A stretch of DNA of 64,000 nucleotides from positions 1 through 64,000 of the forward strand of contig JAGRKE010000008.1 of NCBI GenBank assembly GCA_020442385.1, in the 5' to 3' direction. The notes under the pieces were generated by a model. It was not told the DNA's origin. It searched no databases and worked only from the letters and a program-made list of their open reading frames with translations. Positions 8,439 through 17,003 of the stretch are shown here, piece by piece. Both the position numbers and the translations under genes were made by a program. Source of the DNA: Alphaproteobacteria bacterium. Lineage in GTDB: Bacteria; Pseudomonadota; Alphaproteobacteria; Micavibrionales; Micavibrionaceae. Positions within the stretch are counted from its first letter, which is position 1. Every line of letters begins with the position of its first letter.

Positions 8439-9809
8439 ATGGCAGATGTAAGAGAAAAATGGCTTGAGCATGAAAATAGACAAAAGCTCACAAATGATGT
8501 GGCTCTTGATATCTACAAAGGAAAAATTTCTTACAGCGAAGCTACCGACGGATTAACGGCCGATGATGTCGAAATCGTCAACATTGGACTTTTCTTCTAC
8601 TCAGACGACGATGAAGGGGGGCTGGACCGCTCCAACAGCTCTTTTGAGAAAGCAACAGATTCCGACTTCCAAGCCTTTAAAGACGGTGCGTTTTTCAAAA
8701 AAATAACAGGAACTTCGCTCGATCAAAAATGGCGCCAGCATCTTGGTTTTGACTCCAGCAAAATACAAGAAATAAGTAACCTTGGTAAATCTGTCGCAAG
8801 CGGCGAAACACCGTACGAAGACGCGATCAGCGGGATGCCCTTCAATGAAATTCAAGCATTGAATATGTCGCTTTTTTATCAAGTTGAGCTAGGCGCGGAC
8901 AAAACCAAATGGACAAATGCAACAGTCGAAGATTTTCAGGAATACCAAAAAAAGAAAGACGAAAATCAAGACTGTGAAAATGATGAAACCAAAGATAACA
9001 CGTCCGATTCTAGCAAAATAAAAATGACCGTAGCGGCAAAAACAGAAAAGACTGAAGAAACCACTGTTAAACCGCTGCAACGCGATGCCGGGGTTCTGGA
9101 GGCGCAAGCCTATGTGAAGGCCTTGGGCTATGAGCCCGGTAAAATTGACGGTGTGTTTGGGAACAACACCCAAACCGGCCTTTATCAATATGCCAATGAT
9201 GCCTTCGGCACAGACTTTGCCATTGCCGATTACGGCAAGATGGACGCAAAAACTCTGACTGATGCTGTGATTAAAAGCATGAGTGAGAGAATGGCGAGCG
9301 ACCCCGCCTTCCGCGATAAAATCATGGATAACGCCATTGCGATGCTGGAAAGCGGCGACCGCGAACAAATCAAAGCCGGACAGACTGTATTAAATGACAT
9401 GGGATTAAAAGACGGTAACAACAACGCTCTCAGTGTTGATGGTGTTGTTGGCCCGAAAACCCAATTCGCGCTTGATACACTCAAGACTCTGCGCAGTGAC
9501 GGATCGGACCTTGCCATTCGCGATGTTTTCCAAACCGCTGTCGGTGATGATATTCGCGTTAAAGAACAAGTGTTGGCCACAAATTTGGTTGCACATGATG
9601 TGACGTTGTCAGCCGAATTTAATGCCATTGCGATGAACACAGGCGCAGAGAATAAACTGGATCAAATCAAAGATAATGATCTGGGTGAGAGCAAAGACGC
9701 AACGGCAGACAATCGCTCCAATTCAAATATTGACTACGATGCGATCGACAAAGCCTTTGAAAACAACACCGTTTCACCAACTGCTGATGTCACAGGACCT
9801 AAAATTTAA
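8439..9809 (+). CDS. Protein with an N-terminal tandem repeat and two peptidoglycan-binding-like domains
   Basis: No catalytic domain is recognisable in this 456-aa protein. Residues about 4-82 and 95-170 are two copies of one repeat: WLEH/WRQH, then DVEIVNIGLFFY aligned with EIQALNMSLFYQ, then ATDSDFQAFK aligned with ATVEDFQEYQ. A charged linker follows. Two segments then match the PG_binding_1 pattern: LGYEPGKIDGVFGNNTQTGLYQYA (about 232-255) and LSVDGVVGPKTQFALDTL (about 330-350). No signal peptide is seen. AGAGGG lies 7 bases before the ATG at 8439, favouring it over the GTG at 8433. The 223-bp AT-rich region upstream probably holds its promoter. The next gene follows after 28 bases and is likely co-transcribed. 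Confidence 0.75.
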   Translation: MADVREKWLEHENRQKLTNDVALDIYKGKISYSEATDGLTADDVEIVNIGLFFYSDDDEGGLDRSNSSFEKATDSDFQAFKDGAFFKKITGTSLDQKWRQHLGFDSSKIQEISNLGKSVASGETPYEDAISGMPFNEIQALNMSLFYQVELGADKTKWTNATVEDFQEYQKKKDENQDCENDETKDNTSDSSKIKMTVAAKTEKTEETTVKPLQRDAGVLEAQAYVKALGYEPGKIDGVFGNNTQTGLYQYANDAFGTDFAIADYGKMDAKTLTDAVIKSMSERMASDPAFRDKIMDNAIAMLESGDREQIKAGQTVLNDMGLKDGNNNALSVDGVVGPKTQFALDTLKTLRSDGSDLAIRDVFQTAVGDDIRVKEQVLATNLVAHDVTLSAEFNAIAMNTGAENKLDQIKDNDLGESKDATADNRSNSNIDYDAIDKAFENNTVSPTADVTGPKI

Positions 9810-9837
9810 TTCATAAAAAAATACGGAGTACGTACCA

Positions 9838-10464
9838 ATGGGATTGAAAGATCTTTTTAAAAATTTCGGAATGCGCGGCGCACAAACCGAAACAACAGCC
9901 AAAATGGCAGACCCTGATGACGGCACGCTTCTTCATATCGAAGGAGACGGCAAGCTGGTAATGCTAAAATCTGAAGATGGCGGCTTTACGGTTCAAACAA
10001 CGCTTCTGAACTCTCTCGATAAGATCAACGGCGTTGAAAATCTCGATCAATACCACTTCACCGACAGCACAACCGAAGGCCGTCTGAAATTTCTGTATGA
10101 CATTGCAGAGGAAAAAGGCCTTGTCGAAAACAAAGATGCAGGCGTACTGGTAAAAATTAACGCCCCGTTTGATGCTAATTTTGAACTATTGGTTACGCGT
10201 GATGATAACGGGGCAACGCATGCCCGCGTCGTAACAGACAGCTTCCTTTCCGATCCGGAAAATAAAGCCTTATATGATACAGCCAAAGGACAATCACCGC
10301 TGAATTTCTATGAACGCAGTGGCTTGCGCTTCAAACACGTTCCGACGAATGACGAAGAAAAAGCGTCTTTGGTTGAGAAAATGGACCGCGCGGCGCGACG
10401 TGATGCTCCGGAAAGCACGGTCGAAACAGCGACTCCAATATCCACTCTAAAACTGGATCACTAA
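9838..10464 (+). CDS. Hypothetical protein, 208 aa, partner of the preceding repeat protein
   Basis: Family not recognised. The protein is soluble and acidic with no signal peptide. It begins MGLKDLFKNFGMRG, a possible amphipathic helix, and ends in a low-complexity tail (about residue 185 onward). CGGAGTACGTACC before the ATG contains GGAG as ribosome binding site. Its closeness to the peptidoglycan-binding-like gene and shared base composition suggest they work together. It converges on dnaB with a 4-base overlap. Confidence 0.65.
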   Translation: MGLKDLFKNFGMRGAQTETTAKMADPDDGTLLHIEGDGKLVMLKSEDGGFTVQTTLLNSLDKINGVENLDQYHFTDSTTEGRLKFLYDIAEEKGLVENKDAGVLVKINAPFDANFELLVTRDDNGATHARVVTDSFLSDPENKALYDTAKGQSPLNFYERSGLRFKHVPTNDEEKASLVEKMDRAARRDAPESTVETATPISTLKLDH

Positions 10465-11942
10465 TCACTGCGATAGGCAATGTGATGCGGGTCCAGATCA
10501 CTAAATCTGGTTAGATTTGGATCAAAGAACATGCGCACGCCGCCAATCGGACCGTGACGCGCTTTGGCGACAATACATTCACCAACATTGTGTGCACGCT
10601 CCATACTTTCTTGCCATTTCATGTGCTTTTCCGTGCCCGGTTCTGGCTCAGTCCGGGAGAGATAATATTCCTCACGATACACAAACATCACCACATCGGC
10701 ATCCTGCTCAATCGATCCTGATTCACGCAGGTCGGCCAGTTGCGGGCGTTTATCTTCTCTATTTTCAACCTGACGCGAAAGCTGCGATAGCGCGAGAACA
10801 GGAATATTCAGCTCTTTGGCAATGGCCTTCAGACCGCGGGTAATTTCAGAGACCTCCAGCACGCGGTTTTGCTCGGACTGTCGGGAGCCTGTACCGCGTA
10901 AAAGCTGGAGATAGTCAACCACCAGCAAATCCAGCCCGTGTTGACGCTTGAGCCTTCGTGCGCGCGCGCGCACCGCTGAGATAGAAAGCGCCGGGGTATC
11001 GTCGATATAAAGCGGAACCTGGCTGAGCGTTTGTGACGCCTCAACGAATTTGCGGAAATCTTCCTGCTTGATATTCCCCTTGCGAATGGAATCGCCGGAA
11101 ATGCCCGACTGGTCGGAAAGAATACGTGTTGCCAGCTGATCGGCGGCCATCTCCAGCGAATAAAACCCGACCCGTGCGCCTTCCTTCCCGCCAGTTTCGG
11201 CATATTTCTTCGCCGCGTTAAACGCAATATTCACCGCCAACGCGGTCTTACCCATCGAGGGCCGTCCGGCCAGAATTAGCAAATCTGAATTTTGCAAACC
11301 ACCAAGCTTTTTATCCATGTCTTTCAAACCGGTGGTCACGCCTGTGACATTGCCATCGGTCTGATAGGCCTTCTCCGCCAGCTCAATCGCGGTGAGAACA
11401 GAATCGCGCAGCGTGACAAAATTGCCTTTGACCTCGCCGCTTTCCGCAAGCTCATAAAGCCGCGCTTCAGCGCGCTCAATCGTATCGGTTGAGGTTGTAT
11501 CAAGCGTGTGGCTGTAGGATTCGTTGACCACCTCTTCACCCAGCGTAATCAGCTCGCGGCGCAAATGCAGGTCGTAAATCGCCTGCGCATAATCGGCCGC
11601 ATTAATAACGCTGACCACACTCGCCGCCAGATCGGCCAGATATTCCGCGCCGCCAACGGTTTGCAAATCCTCATCATTTTCGAAATAGCTTTTCAGCGTC
11701 ACCGGCGAAGCGCTCTGCCCCCGGTCAACCATCTTTAGAACCGATTCAAAAATGCGTTGATGCGCGGGATGGAAAAAATGGGCGGGCTTAAGGAAGTCGC
11801 CGATTTTTTCTAGCGAACGGTTATCGACAAGCAGCGCCCCCAGCAAGCCCTGCTCGGCTTCGAGGTTATGCGGCAATATCCGATAATTAAGCCGGTCCTC
11901 GTCATTGCTGGCCGGCTTTTTTAAAACAGCTTCTGAACTCAT
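10461..11942 (-). CDS. dnaB: Replicative DNA helicase DnaB
   Basis: Hexameric 5'-3' helicase at the replication fork. The 493-aa protein has the N-terminal primase-interaction domain (LPHNLEAEQGLLGALL, about 23-38). A RecA-like domain follows with Walker A GRPSMGKT (226-233), the Walker B region LLVVDYLQLL, and ALSQLSRQVENREDKRPQLADLRESGSIEQDAD near the C-terminus. It lies downstream of rpsF-rpsR-rplI, a common arrangement. A strong hairpin with a T tract ends about 5 bases before the ATG, and no ribosome binding site is visible. Confidence 0.97.
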   Translation of the reverse strand: MSSEAVLKKPASNDEDRLNYRILPHNLEAEQGLLGALLVDNRSLEKIGDFLKPAHFFHPAHQRIFESVLKMVDRGQSASPVTLKSYFENDEDLQTVGGAEYLADLAASVVSVINAADYAQAIYDLHLRRELITLGEEVVNESYSHTLDTTSTDTIERAEARLYELAESGEVKGNFVTLRDSVLTAIELAEKAYQTDGNVTGVTTGLKDMDKKLGGLQNSDLLILAGRPSMGKTALAVNIAFNAAKKYAETGGKEGARVGFYSLEMAADQLATRILSDQSGISGDSIRKGNIKQEDFRKFVEASQTLSQVPLYIDDTPALSISAVRARARRLKRQHGLDLLVVDYLQLLRGTGSRQSEQNRVLEVSEITRGLKAIAKELNIPVLALSQLSRQVENREDKRPQLADLRESGSIEQDADVVMFVYREEYYLSRTEPEPGTEKHMKWQESMERAHNVGECIVAKARHGPIGGVRMFFDPNLTRFSDLDPHHIAYRSD

Positions 11943-11947
11943 AGAAA

Positions 11948-11982
11948 AAGGCTAGCAACACATATCCGTGCCCGCTAGCCTT
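11948..11982 (-). terminator. Intrinsic terminator or attenuator between rplI and dnaB
   Basis: On the minus strand AAGGCTAGC (11982-11974) pairs with GCTAGCCTT (11956-11948) around a 17-base loop and is followed by TTTCT then the dnaB ATG. The 9-bp stem plus T run is a good terminator for the ribosomal protein operon. Because it abuts the dnaB start codon, it may also control dnaB expression. Confidence 0.7.
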
Positions 11983-12028
11983 ATATCTCTTTTCCCCTGT
12001 GAATAATGGGGATAGCCTTGAAAAAAGC

Positions 12029-12742
12029 TTATTCTTCGTCAGAAGCCTCTTCTTCCTCAGCAGAATCTTCAGCATCCGCCTCAGCTTTAGCCGCTTGTTT
12101 TTTAGCTTTCTTGGCTTCTTCTTTTTCGGCCTTCGCAGCTTCTTTTTCAGCCTTGTCTTTTTCAGCTTCCAAAGCGCTGTCCTCGAGAACCTCTTCCAAG
12201 TCCGCTTCAACTTCGGCAACGTCTTCAACTGCAGCCGCAGCATCAGCAACCAAAGCCTTGCCGGTTTCAGCCTGAATTTTCGCTTCTTCAGCAGAACGGG
12301 CAATATTCACGATAACCTCGACCTTCACCTCAGGATGAAGAACAACATCAACCGGGAACAGACCGATGGTCTTGAAGTTTTGGTTTAGATGGACCATCTG
12401 ACGTGTAACGTCTTGCTTGGACTGCGCAGCAATCTGCTCGGCAATGTCGCGGGCATTGACTGATCCGTATAGCTGACCGGCTTCGGAAGCTTGGCGAACC
12501 AAAGTAACCTTCAGGCCTTCCAGCGTCTTCGCAAACTTTTCAGCTTCTTTCTTCAGCTTCTCATTCTCAGCTTCGAAGTGTTTCTTCTTCGCTTCGAAAT
12601 ACGCCACGTTCTCTTTGCTTGCGCGCAGAGCTTTTTTCTGCGGCAAAAGATAGTTACGTGCATAACCAGGCTTCACGGAGACAACTTCTCCCATTTCACC
12701 AAGCTTCTCAACACGTTCCAAAAGGATCACTTGTGTAGACAT
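12029..12742 (-). CDS. rplI: Ribosomal protein bL9 with a long charged C-terminal extension
   Basis: Large-subunit protein that binds 23S rRNA near the L1 stalk. The N-terminal domain (VILLERVEKLGEMGEVVSVKPGYARNYLLPQKKAL) is canonical. The family is usually about 150 residues; this one has 237. The extra part, about residue 165 onward, is almost only Ala, Glu, Lys and Asp and is likely disordered or a charged helix. It sits between rpsR (15 bases upstream) and the terminator before dnaB. Confidence 0.95.
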   Translation of the reverse strand: MSTQVILLERVEKLGEMGEVVSVKPGYARNYLLPQKKALRASKENVAYFEAKKKHFEAENEKLKKEAEKFAKTLEGLKVTLVRQASEAGQLYGSVNARDIAEQIAAQSKQDVTRQMVHLNQNFKTIGLFPVDVVLHPEVKVEVIVNIARSAEEAKIQAETGKALVADAAAAVEDVAEVEADLEEVLEDSALEAEKDKAEKEAAKAEKEEAKKAKKQAAKAEADAEDSAEEEEASDEE

Positions 12743-12757
12743 ATCTAAATTCCTTTC

Positions 12758-13033
12758 TTAACGACCGCCGCGACCTGCGCCTGAATCCATATCGTTATTC
12801 ACGTATGGCATCAGACCCATGAAGCGGGCACGTTTAATGGCTTTTGCCAGCTCACGCTGTTTCTTTTGAGAAACGGCTGTGATGCGGCTGGGAACAATTT
12901 TTCCGCGCTCGGAAATATAATTGCCGAGTGTGCGAACATCCTTCCAGTCGATGGCTTGACCATCAGGGCCGGAAAATGGACATGTTTTTTTGCGACGGAA
13001 AAACGGCGCTTTTTTGGTTGGCGTCGTAGTCAT
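12758..13033 (-). CDS. rpsR: Ribosomal protein bS18
   Basis: Small-subunit protein that forms a heterodimer with bS6 on the 30S platform. The 91-aa protein shows the family pattern [60 protein letters not shown] in outline: a basic N-terminus, [10 protein letters not shown] and [10 protein letters not shown]. It starts at TAATG, overlapping the rpsF stop by one base, which fits coupled translation in equal amounts. Confidence 0.97.
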   Translation of the reverse strand: MTTTPTKKAPFFRRKKTCPFSGPDGQAIDWKDVRTLGNYISERGKIVPSRITAVSQKKQRELAKAIKRARFMGLMPYVNNDMDSGAGRGGR

Positions 13034-13401
13034 TATGCAGCCTCCTTCTCGCTAGATGAATCGTGATCAGTATCACGTCTGGATTTTTCCAATACAGGTG
13101 ATGGACCTTTGCTCGGCTCGTCCAAGCGTACAGTCAGTGATCTCATAACATCTTCGTCCAGACGCATAATACGCTCCAGCTCAATAATCGCATCGCCTGA
13201 TGCGTCTGATTCAATCAGAACATAGTGCGCTTTACGGCTTTTATTGATGCGGTATGCAAGAGTGCGCAGACCCCAATTTTCAGTTTTGAGAATTTTTCCA
13301 CCTTGGTCAGTAATGACCTTGGAGAAACGATCTGTAAGATCTTTAACCTGTGATTCAGACAGGTCCTGCCGTGCCATATACACGGTTTCATAGTAAGGCA
13401 T
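13033..13401 (-). CDS. rpsF: Ribosomal protein bS6
   Basis: Binds bS18 and 16S rRNA in the 30S platform. The 122-aa protein has the bS6 motifs [40 protein letters not shown] and HYVLIESDA. The frame is open upstream to 13497, but the family start MPYYE at 13401 has a good GAGGAG 7 bases before it. The C-terminal 25 residues are a short charged tail. It is the first gene of the rpsF-rpsR-rplI operon. Confidence 0.96.
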   Translation of the reverse strand: MPYYETVYMARQDLSESQVKDLTDRFSKVITDQGGKILKTENWGLRTLAYRINKSRKAHYVLIESDASGDAIIELERIMRLDEDVMRSLTVRLDEPSKGPSPVLEKSRRDTDHDSSSEKEAA

Positions 13402-13531
13402 ATTTTTGCTCCTCACGGTTTCGCTGTCTTCGACAATGGCCTTGGACAACATGAGCCGACATACCAACATGCCGGCGAGGTTAAACAATGATTTCATGTG
13501 AAATCGTGGCGTTTATCGCGGATTAACACCT

Positions 13532-13547
13532 AAAAAGCAAGCTTTTT
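13532..13547 (-). terminator. Weak hairpin after the 97-aa gene
   Basis: AAAAAG and CTTTTT form a 6-bp AT-rich stem with loop CAAG. On the minus strand it is followed by AGGTG, so its T tract is part of the stem. It could weakly end the 97-aa gene before the rpsF promoter. Confidence 0.3.
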
Positions 13548-13586
13548 GTTTAAAAAAAGCGGAAAAATGTGACCGAATAAAAAAGC

Positions 13587-13880
13587 CTAAAGACTCTGTG
13601 TTTCCGTATTTTTGTTGGCTGTGCGGGCCATATAATGTGCCATGAAGGTCGCCCAGCAGCTTTCCGGGTCTTCTGACCTGTGCTCAATCGAGCCCGTTCT
13701 GAGCATCTGAACAAGGCTTTCGCTGGTCAGGCGCGGATCTTCCAGTGCAGCCTTGAAATCGGACAGGGACATGGTTGCAAACTCGGCATAATCGGTGTTA
13801 ATCGCACCGCGGCACGAGGAAAAAGCATCATTTGTCTCTTCGATCAGAGACTTTATGCGGTTATACACAGTTAAAGCCAT
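13587..13880 (-). CDS. Hypothetical protein, 97 aa
   Basis: Not recognised. Small, soluble and acidic, with a helical look (ALTVYNRIKSLIEETNDAF) and single Cys residues at about 23 and 75. AAGGGAG upstream of the ATG at 13880 is a good ribosome binding site, so translation is likely. It is a single-gene unit that diverges from fabD. Nothing around it indicates a function. Confidence 0.6.
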   Translation of the reverse strand: MALTVYNRIKSLIEETNDAFSSCRGAINTDYAEFATMSLSDFKAALEDPRLTSESLVQMLRTGSIEHRSEDPESCWATFMAHYMARTANKNTETQSL

Positions 13881-14224
13881 CGTTTTATCTCCCTTTTGTT
13901 CTTTTGCGCGCTCGCTTATTTACTCAGGCTATACAAACTGCCTTTTGCGATGTCGCACTGCTCCTGTCTAAAAATTTTACAAATCTCTAAAACAATCGGA
14001 AAAGCAGTCTCCAAGTGCCACGAAGCTTAATGACGAAGAAATTGCTTCTTTTACTACGGACACTTTTTTGTTAAGTGCTTCAAGGGTGACACAAACACCC
14101 TAAAAAAACAAACAATTTTTAGATGGTTTTATTGTGCAAAGCGAAATAAAAGTGCCTAAAAAGCGAATATTAGTATAATAATATTTCACTAATATAGGCG
14201 CAAAAACAGTCTATTGGAGGACAA
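13881..14224. other. 344-bp AT-rich divergent intergenic region before fabD
   Basis: No gene is visible here. It separates the divergent 97-aa gene and fabD and must hold both promoters. TATAAT at 14174-14179 is a candidate -10 box for fabD, without a clear -35 at the right spacing. Two small hairpins occur: CACTT/AAGTG at 14061-14077 and AGGGTG/CACCCT at 14083-14101. Neither has a properly placed T run on the plus strand. Confidence 0.5.
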
Positions 14225-15172
14225 ATGAGCACTGCTTTTATATTTCCCGGACAAGGCTCACAATTTGTGGGTATGGGCCGCGAATTGGCCGAAACTTTTA
14301 CCGAAGCGCGCGACGTTTTTGATCAAATCGACGAATCGCTCGGCCAGAACCTTAAGCAATTAATGTTTGAAGGGCCCGAAGGAGAGCTTAATTTAACCGA
14401 AAACACGCAGCCCGCCTTGATGGCTGTTTCCATGGCTGTCATCGCCGTGCTGAAAGAACAGGGCGGCATTCATGTTTCTGATACTTGCCAATTTGTTGCC
14501 GGACACTCATTGGGTGAGTATTCGGCCCTGACCGCTGCCGGAACGTTTGAATTGGCGGATACGGCCCGCCTTTTGAAACTACGCGGCCAATCGATGCAAA
14601 AGGCGGTGCCCGTGGGCGAAGGCTCGATGGCCGCCGTTTTAGGGCTCGATTTTGCCGATGTTTTGGCAATTGCCCGCGAGGCGGCGCAAGATGATGTCTG
14701 CCAAGCGGCCAATGATAACTCCGTCGGACAAGTGGTGGTCAGCGGCACAAAAGCGGCCGTAGAGCGCGCGGTTGCGCTCGCCTCCGAAAAAGGCGCAAAG
14801 CGCGCAGTGATCCTGCCTGTGTCCGCGCCCTTCCACTGCACACTCATGGCTCCGGCGGCGCAAAAAATGGCCTCCGCCTTGGCTGATACCACTATCCGTC
14901 CGCCGTCCGTTCCTGTGGTCTCAAACGTCACAGCGCAGGGCGTCACAGACCCCAGCGAAATTCGCACATTGCTGGTCGATCAGATCACCGGCATGGTGCG
15001 CTGGCGTGAATCCGTCATCTGGATGAAAGAGCAAGGCGTAACGGAAATGGTTGAGATTGGCGCAGGGAAAGTGCTATCTGGACTGGTGCGCCGCATTGAA
15101 AAGGATGTCGCGTGTGAAAGTGTTGGAACACCGGAGCAAATCGAAGCGCTCATTACGAAACTAAAAGGATAA
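14225..15172 (+). CDS. fabD: Malonyl-CoA:ACP transacylase
   Basis: Loads malonyl groups from CoA onto acyl carrier protein for fatty acid synthesis. The 315-aa protein has the N-terminal FPGQGSQ motif, the nucleophile in GHSLGEYSA (Ser95) and the catalytic His in APFHCTLM (His204). GGAGG 5 bases before the ATG is a strong ribosome binding site. It leads fabD-fabG, with 3 bases between the genes. Confidence 0.97.
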   Translation: MSTAFIFPGQGSQFVGMGRELAETFTEARDVFDQIDESLGQNLKQLMFEGPEGELNLTENTQPALMAVSMAVIAVLKEQGGIHVSDTCQFVAGHSLGEYSALTAAGTFELADTARLLKLRGQSMQKAVPVGEGSMAAVLGLDFADVLAIAREAAQDDVCQAANDNSVGQVVVSGTKAAVERAVALASEKGAKRAVILPVSAPFHCTLMAPAAQKMASALADTTIRPPSVPVVSNVTAQGVTDPSEIRTLLVDQITGMVRWRESVIWMKEQGVTEMVEIGAGKVLSGLVRRIEKDVACESVGTPEQIEALITKLKG

Positions 15173-15175
15173 AAC

Positions 15176-15913
15176 ATGTTCGATCTGACAGGAAAAACAG
15201 CCTTGGTAACCGGCGCGACCGGCGGTATTGGCGGAAGCATTGCAAAGGCGCTCCACGCACAGGGCGCAACCGTTGGCATTTCCGGCCGTAATGAGGACAA
15301 GTTAAAAGAACTGGCCGCGGAGCTGGGTGAGCGCGTTCATGTTCTTCCTGCGGACCTGTCTGCAGAAGGCGCAATTGCCGCATTGGTGGCGGCCGCAGAT
15401 GAGGCAATGGGGCAGATTGATATTCTGGTGAATAATGCGGGCCTGACGCGCGACGGCCTGTCGATGCGCATGAGCGATGAAGACTGGCAAACCGTGATTG
15501 ATGTGAATATGGGTGCGACCTTCAAGCTCGCCAAGGCCGTGCAGCGCGGCATGATGAAGCGCCGCTTTGGCCGCATCATCAATATCGCTTCTGTTGTCGG
15601 TGTAACGGGTAATCCGGGGCAGTGTAACTATGTGGCCTCCAAGGCGGGCATGATCGGCTGGTCCAAAGCGATGGCTCAGGAAATCGCCAGCCGCGGCATC
15701 ACCGTAAACTGTATCGCGCCGGGCTTTATTGCAACGGCCATGACCGATGCGCTGAATGATGATCAGAAGGAAAAAATCAATTCCACCATTCCGGCGGGCA
15801 CAATGGGAAGTTCTGAGGATATCGCAGCAGCAGCCGTCTATCTCGCCTCCGATGAAGCCGCCTACGTCACCGGCCAGACCGTTCATGTGAATGGCGGCAT
15901 GGCGATGATTTGA
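15176..15913 (+). CDS. fabG: 3-oxoacyl-ACP reductase
   Basis: NADPH-dependent reduction of 3-oxoacyl-ACP in each elongation cycle. The 245-aa short-chain dehydrogenase has the cofactor motif TGATGGIGG (12-20), NNAG (87-90), and the catalytic Ser139, Tyr152 and Lys156 (SxnYxxxK, YVASKAG). It ends HVNGGMAMI, as usual for FabG. Part of its last codons and the following bases are repeated at 16430-16458, marking a duplication scar. Confidence 0.97.
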   Translation: MFDLTGKTALVTGATGGIGGSIAKALHAQGATVGISGRNEDKLKELAAELGERVHVLPADLSAEGAIAALVAAADEAMGQIDILVNNAGLTRDGLSMRMSDEDWQTVIDVNMGATFKLAKAVQRGMMKRRFGRIINIASVVGVTGNPGQCNYVASKAGMIGWSKAMAQEIASRGITVNCIAPGFIATAMTDALNDDQKEKINSTIPAGTMGSSEDIAAAAVYLASDEAAYVTGQTVHVNGGMAMI

Positions 15914-15987
15914 TTGACATATTTTTGAGGTGCGTCTACTTTTGTTTTGGATTGAGTTAAAAAGATTTTGTTTCAACAAGATATAAA

Positions 15988-16335
15988 ATGACAATAAGCA
16001 CCAAAACTCAGATTACTGTTTTAGATTCAACTGGTAACGCTCTTGAAAAGGACAGCCTTGAAAAGGGCAGAAAGTATCAATTCAATATGTTGGTACAGCT
16101 CCTCGATGAACATGACAGAAGTGAATTGCTTTCCAATATCAGTTATATAGTTAGCTCTCCCGATATTGAAATATTGGGAGACGTCCCCAACGTAAAGTTA
16201 TCATTCCAGAATAACAGTGCTAACTCTACTTTCGAGGCTGTAGCTAGAAAAGAAGGCGATGCCGTAATGCATGTTAACGTGCTTCAAAATTTTGAAGTTA
16301 TCGACAGGTTAAAACTGAATCTTGTAGTAAGTTAA
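15988..16335 (+). CDS. Hypothetical protein, 115 aa, AT-rich insert between fabG and the HAD gene
   Basis: Not recognised. The protein looks beta-rich: alternating hydrophobic strands such as TQITVLDSTG and LNLVVS, consistent with an immunoglobulin-like or similar sandwich fold, but this is only an impression. No signal peptide or catalytic motif. Base composition is clearly lower in GC than fabG. TTGACA at 15914-15919 with a poor -10 may drive it. It lies in the first unit of an apparent tandem duplication. Confidence 0.55.
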   Translation: MTISTKTQITVLDSTGNALEKDSLEKGRKYQFNMLVQLLDEHDRSELLSNISYIVSSPDIEILGDVPNVKLSFQNNSANSTFEAVARKEGDAVMHVNVLQNFEVIDRLKLNLVVS

Positions 16336-16407
16336 TTGAGTATGGATTTTACATGCTCCGACAAAATCTCATCCCTACGGGTTTAATAAATAACTGGTGA
16401 AATATAA

Positions 16408-16458
16408 CCTCATAATCTTCGATTGTGATGGCATGGCGATGATTTAGTTTTTGACATA
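16408..16458 (+). repeat. Chimeric repeat: HAD-gene 5' end joined to fabG 3' end
   Basis: Bases 16408-16433 match 17015-17040 (start of the HAD gene) at 24 of 26 positions. Bases 16430-16445 (GGCATGGCGATGATTT) match 15896-15911 (end of fabG) perfectly, and the likeness continues through TTGACATA (16451-16458 versus 15914-15921). The two pieces overlap at GGCA (16430-16433). This is the junction expected after a tandem duplication from the end of fabG to the start of the HAD gene. Confidence 0.75.
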
Positions 16459-16478
16459 ATAAAAACTATTGTTATATA
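16451..16478 (+). promoter_or_regulatory. Sigma-70-like promoter for the 145-aa gene
   Basis: TTGACA at 16451-16456 and TATATA at 16473-16478 are 16 bases apart; TATAAA at 16475-16480 is an alternative with 18. The -35 box comes from the duplicated fabG 3' flank. It lies about 33 bases before the ATG of the gene at 16512. Confidence 0.5.
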
Positions 16479-16511
16479 AACGCTTTTTGAACAAAATTAA
16501 GCAGAAAAACA

Positions 16512-16949
16512 ATGGGAACAGTTATTTCGAGCGCTTTACTTTTCAGAGACGTCACGCTTAATCATGTCCATACTCGGGATGATTTTGATACCCAGGCTCA
16601 TGATCATCTTGTTGATATTAAACTAACCTTTAATTCAAAGGGTAACCCTGCAGCTAAAGGTGACTATGTTGCTTTGCCCGTTACCGATAATACAATCGAA
16701 GCCATTGGTGAACAAATACGTGAACTCACCAAAGGCACTCATAGGTTTACCTTCGAAAAATTTGCAGTTCATCTTCTAGACGGAATTAACAAATCTATTC
16801 CCCAAATGCGGCAAAAGCTGCATCTAAAAAGTGAATTTTATCTCTCTTCCGTTCTAATCACAGTGGAAGAAGGAAAGTCGCAGGACGTCGACGGCGTTAC
16901 ACACCCAAAGGCCAGTCATGTTGAATACAGTGCAACTCTTGTTGCTTAA
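16512..16949 (+). CDS. Hypothetical protein, 145 aa, second AT-rich insert
   Basis: Not recognised. A soluble protein without signal peptide. It contains HVHTRDDFDTQAHDHLVDIK, which is His/Asp-rich, and a central segment HRFTFEKFAVHLLDGINKS. The C-terminal part (SEFYLSSVLITVEEG) looks beta-stranded. There is no clear ribosome binding site before the ATG. GC content is low compared with fabG and acpP. It is the gene in the second unit of the apparent duplication and shows no obvious similarity to the 115-aa protein in the first unit. Confidence 0.55.
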   Translation: MGTVISSALLFRDVTLNHVHTRDDFDTQAHDHLVDIKLTFNSKGNPAAKGDYVALPVTDNTIEAIGEQIRELTKGTHRFTFEKFAVHLLDGINKSIPQMRQKLHLKSEFYLSSVLITVEEGKSQDVDGVTHPKASHVEYSATLVA

Positions 16950-17003
16950 ACAAAAAATCAAAACACACCTGTAATCGCTATTAAACCTGTGTTTCTATGA
17001 ATT

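Noticed and set aside
14083..14101. AGGGTG/CACCCT hairpin as a terminator
   Set aside because: On the plus strand it is followed by A's, and on the minus strand the T run lies on the wrong side. Probably just a chance or regulatory hairpin.
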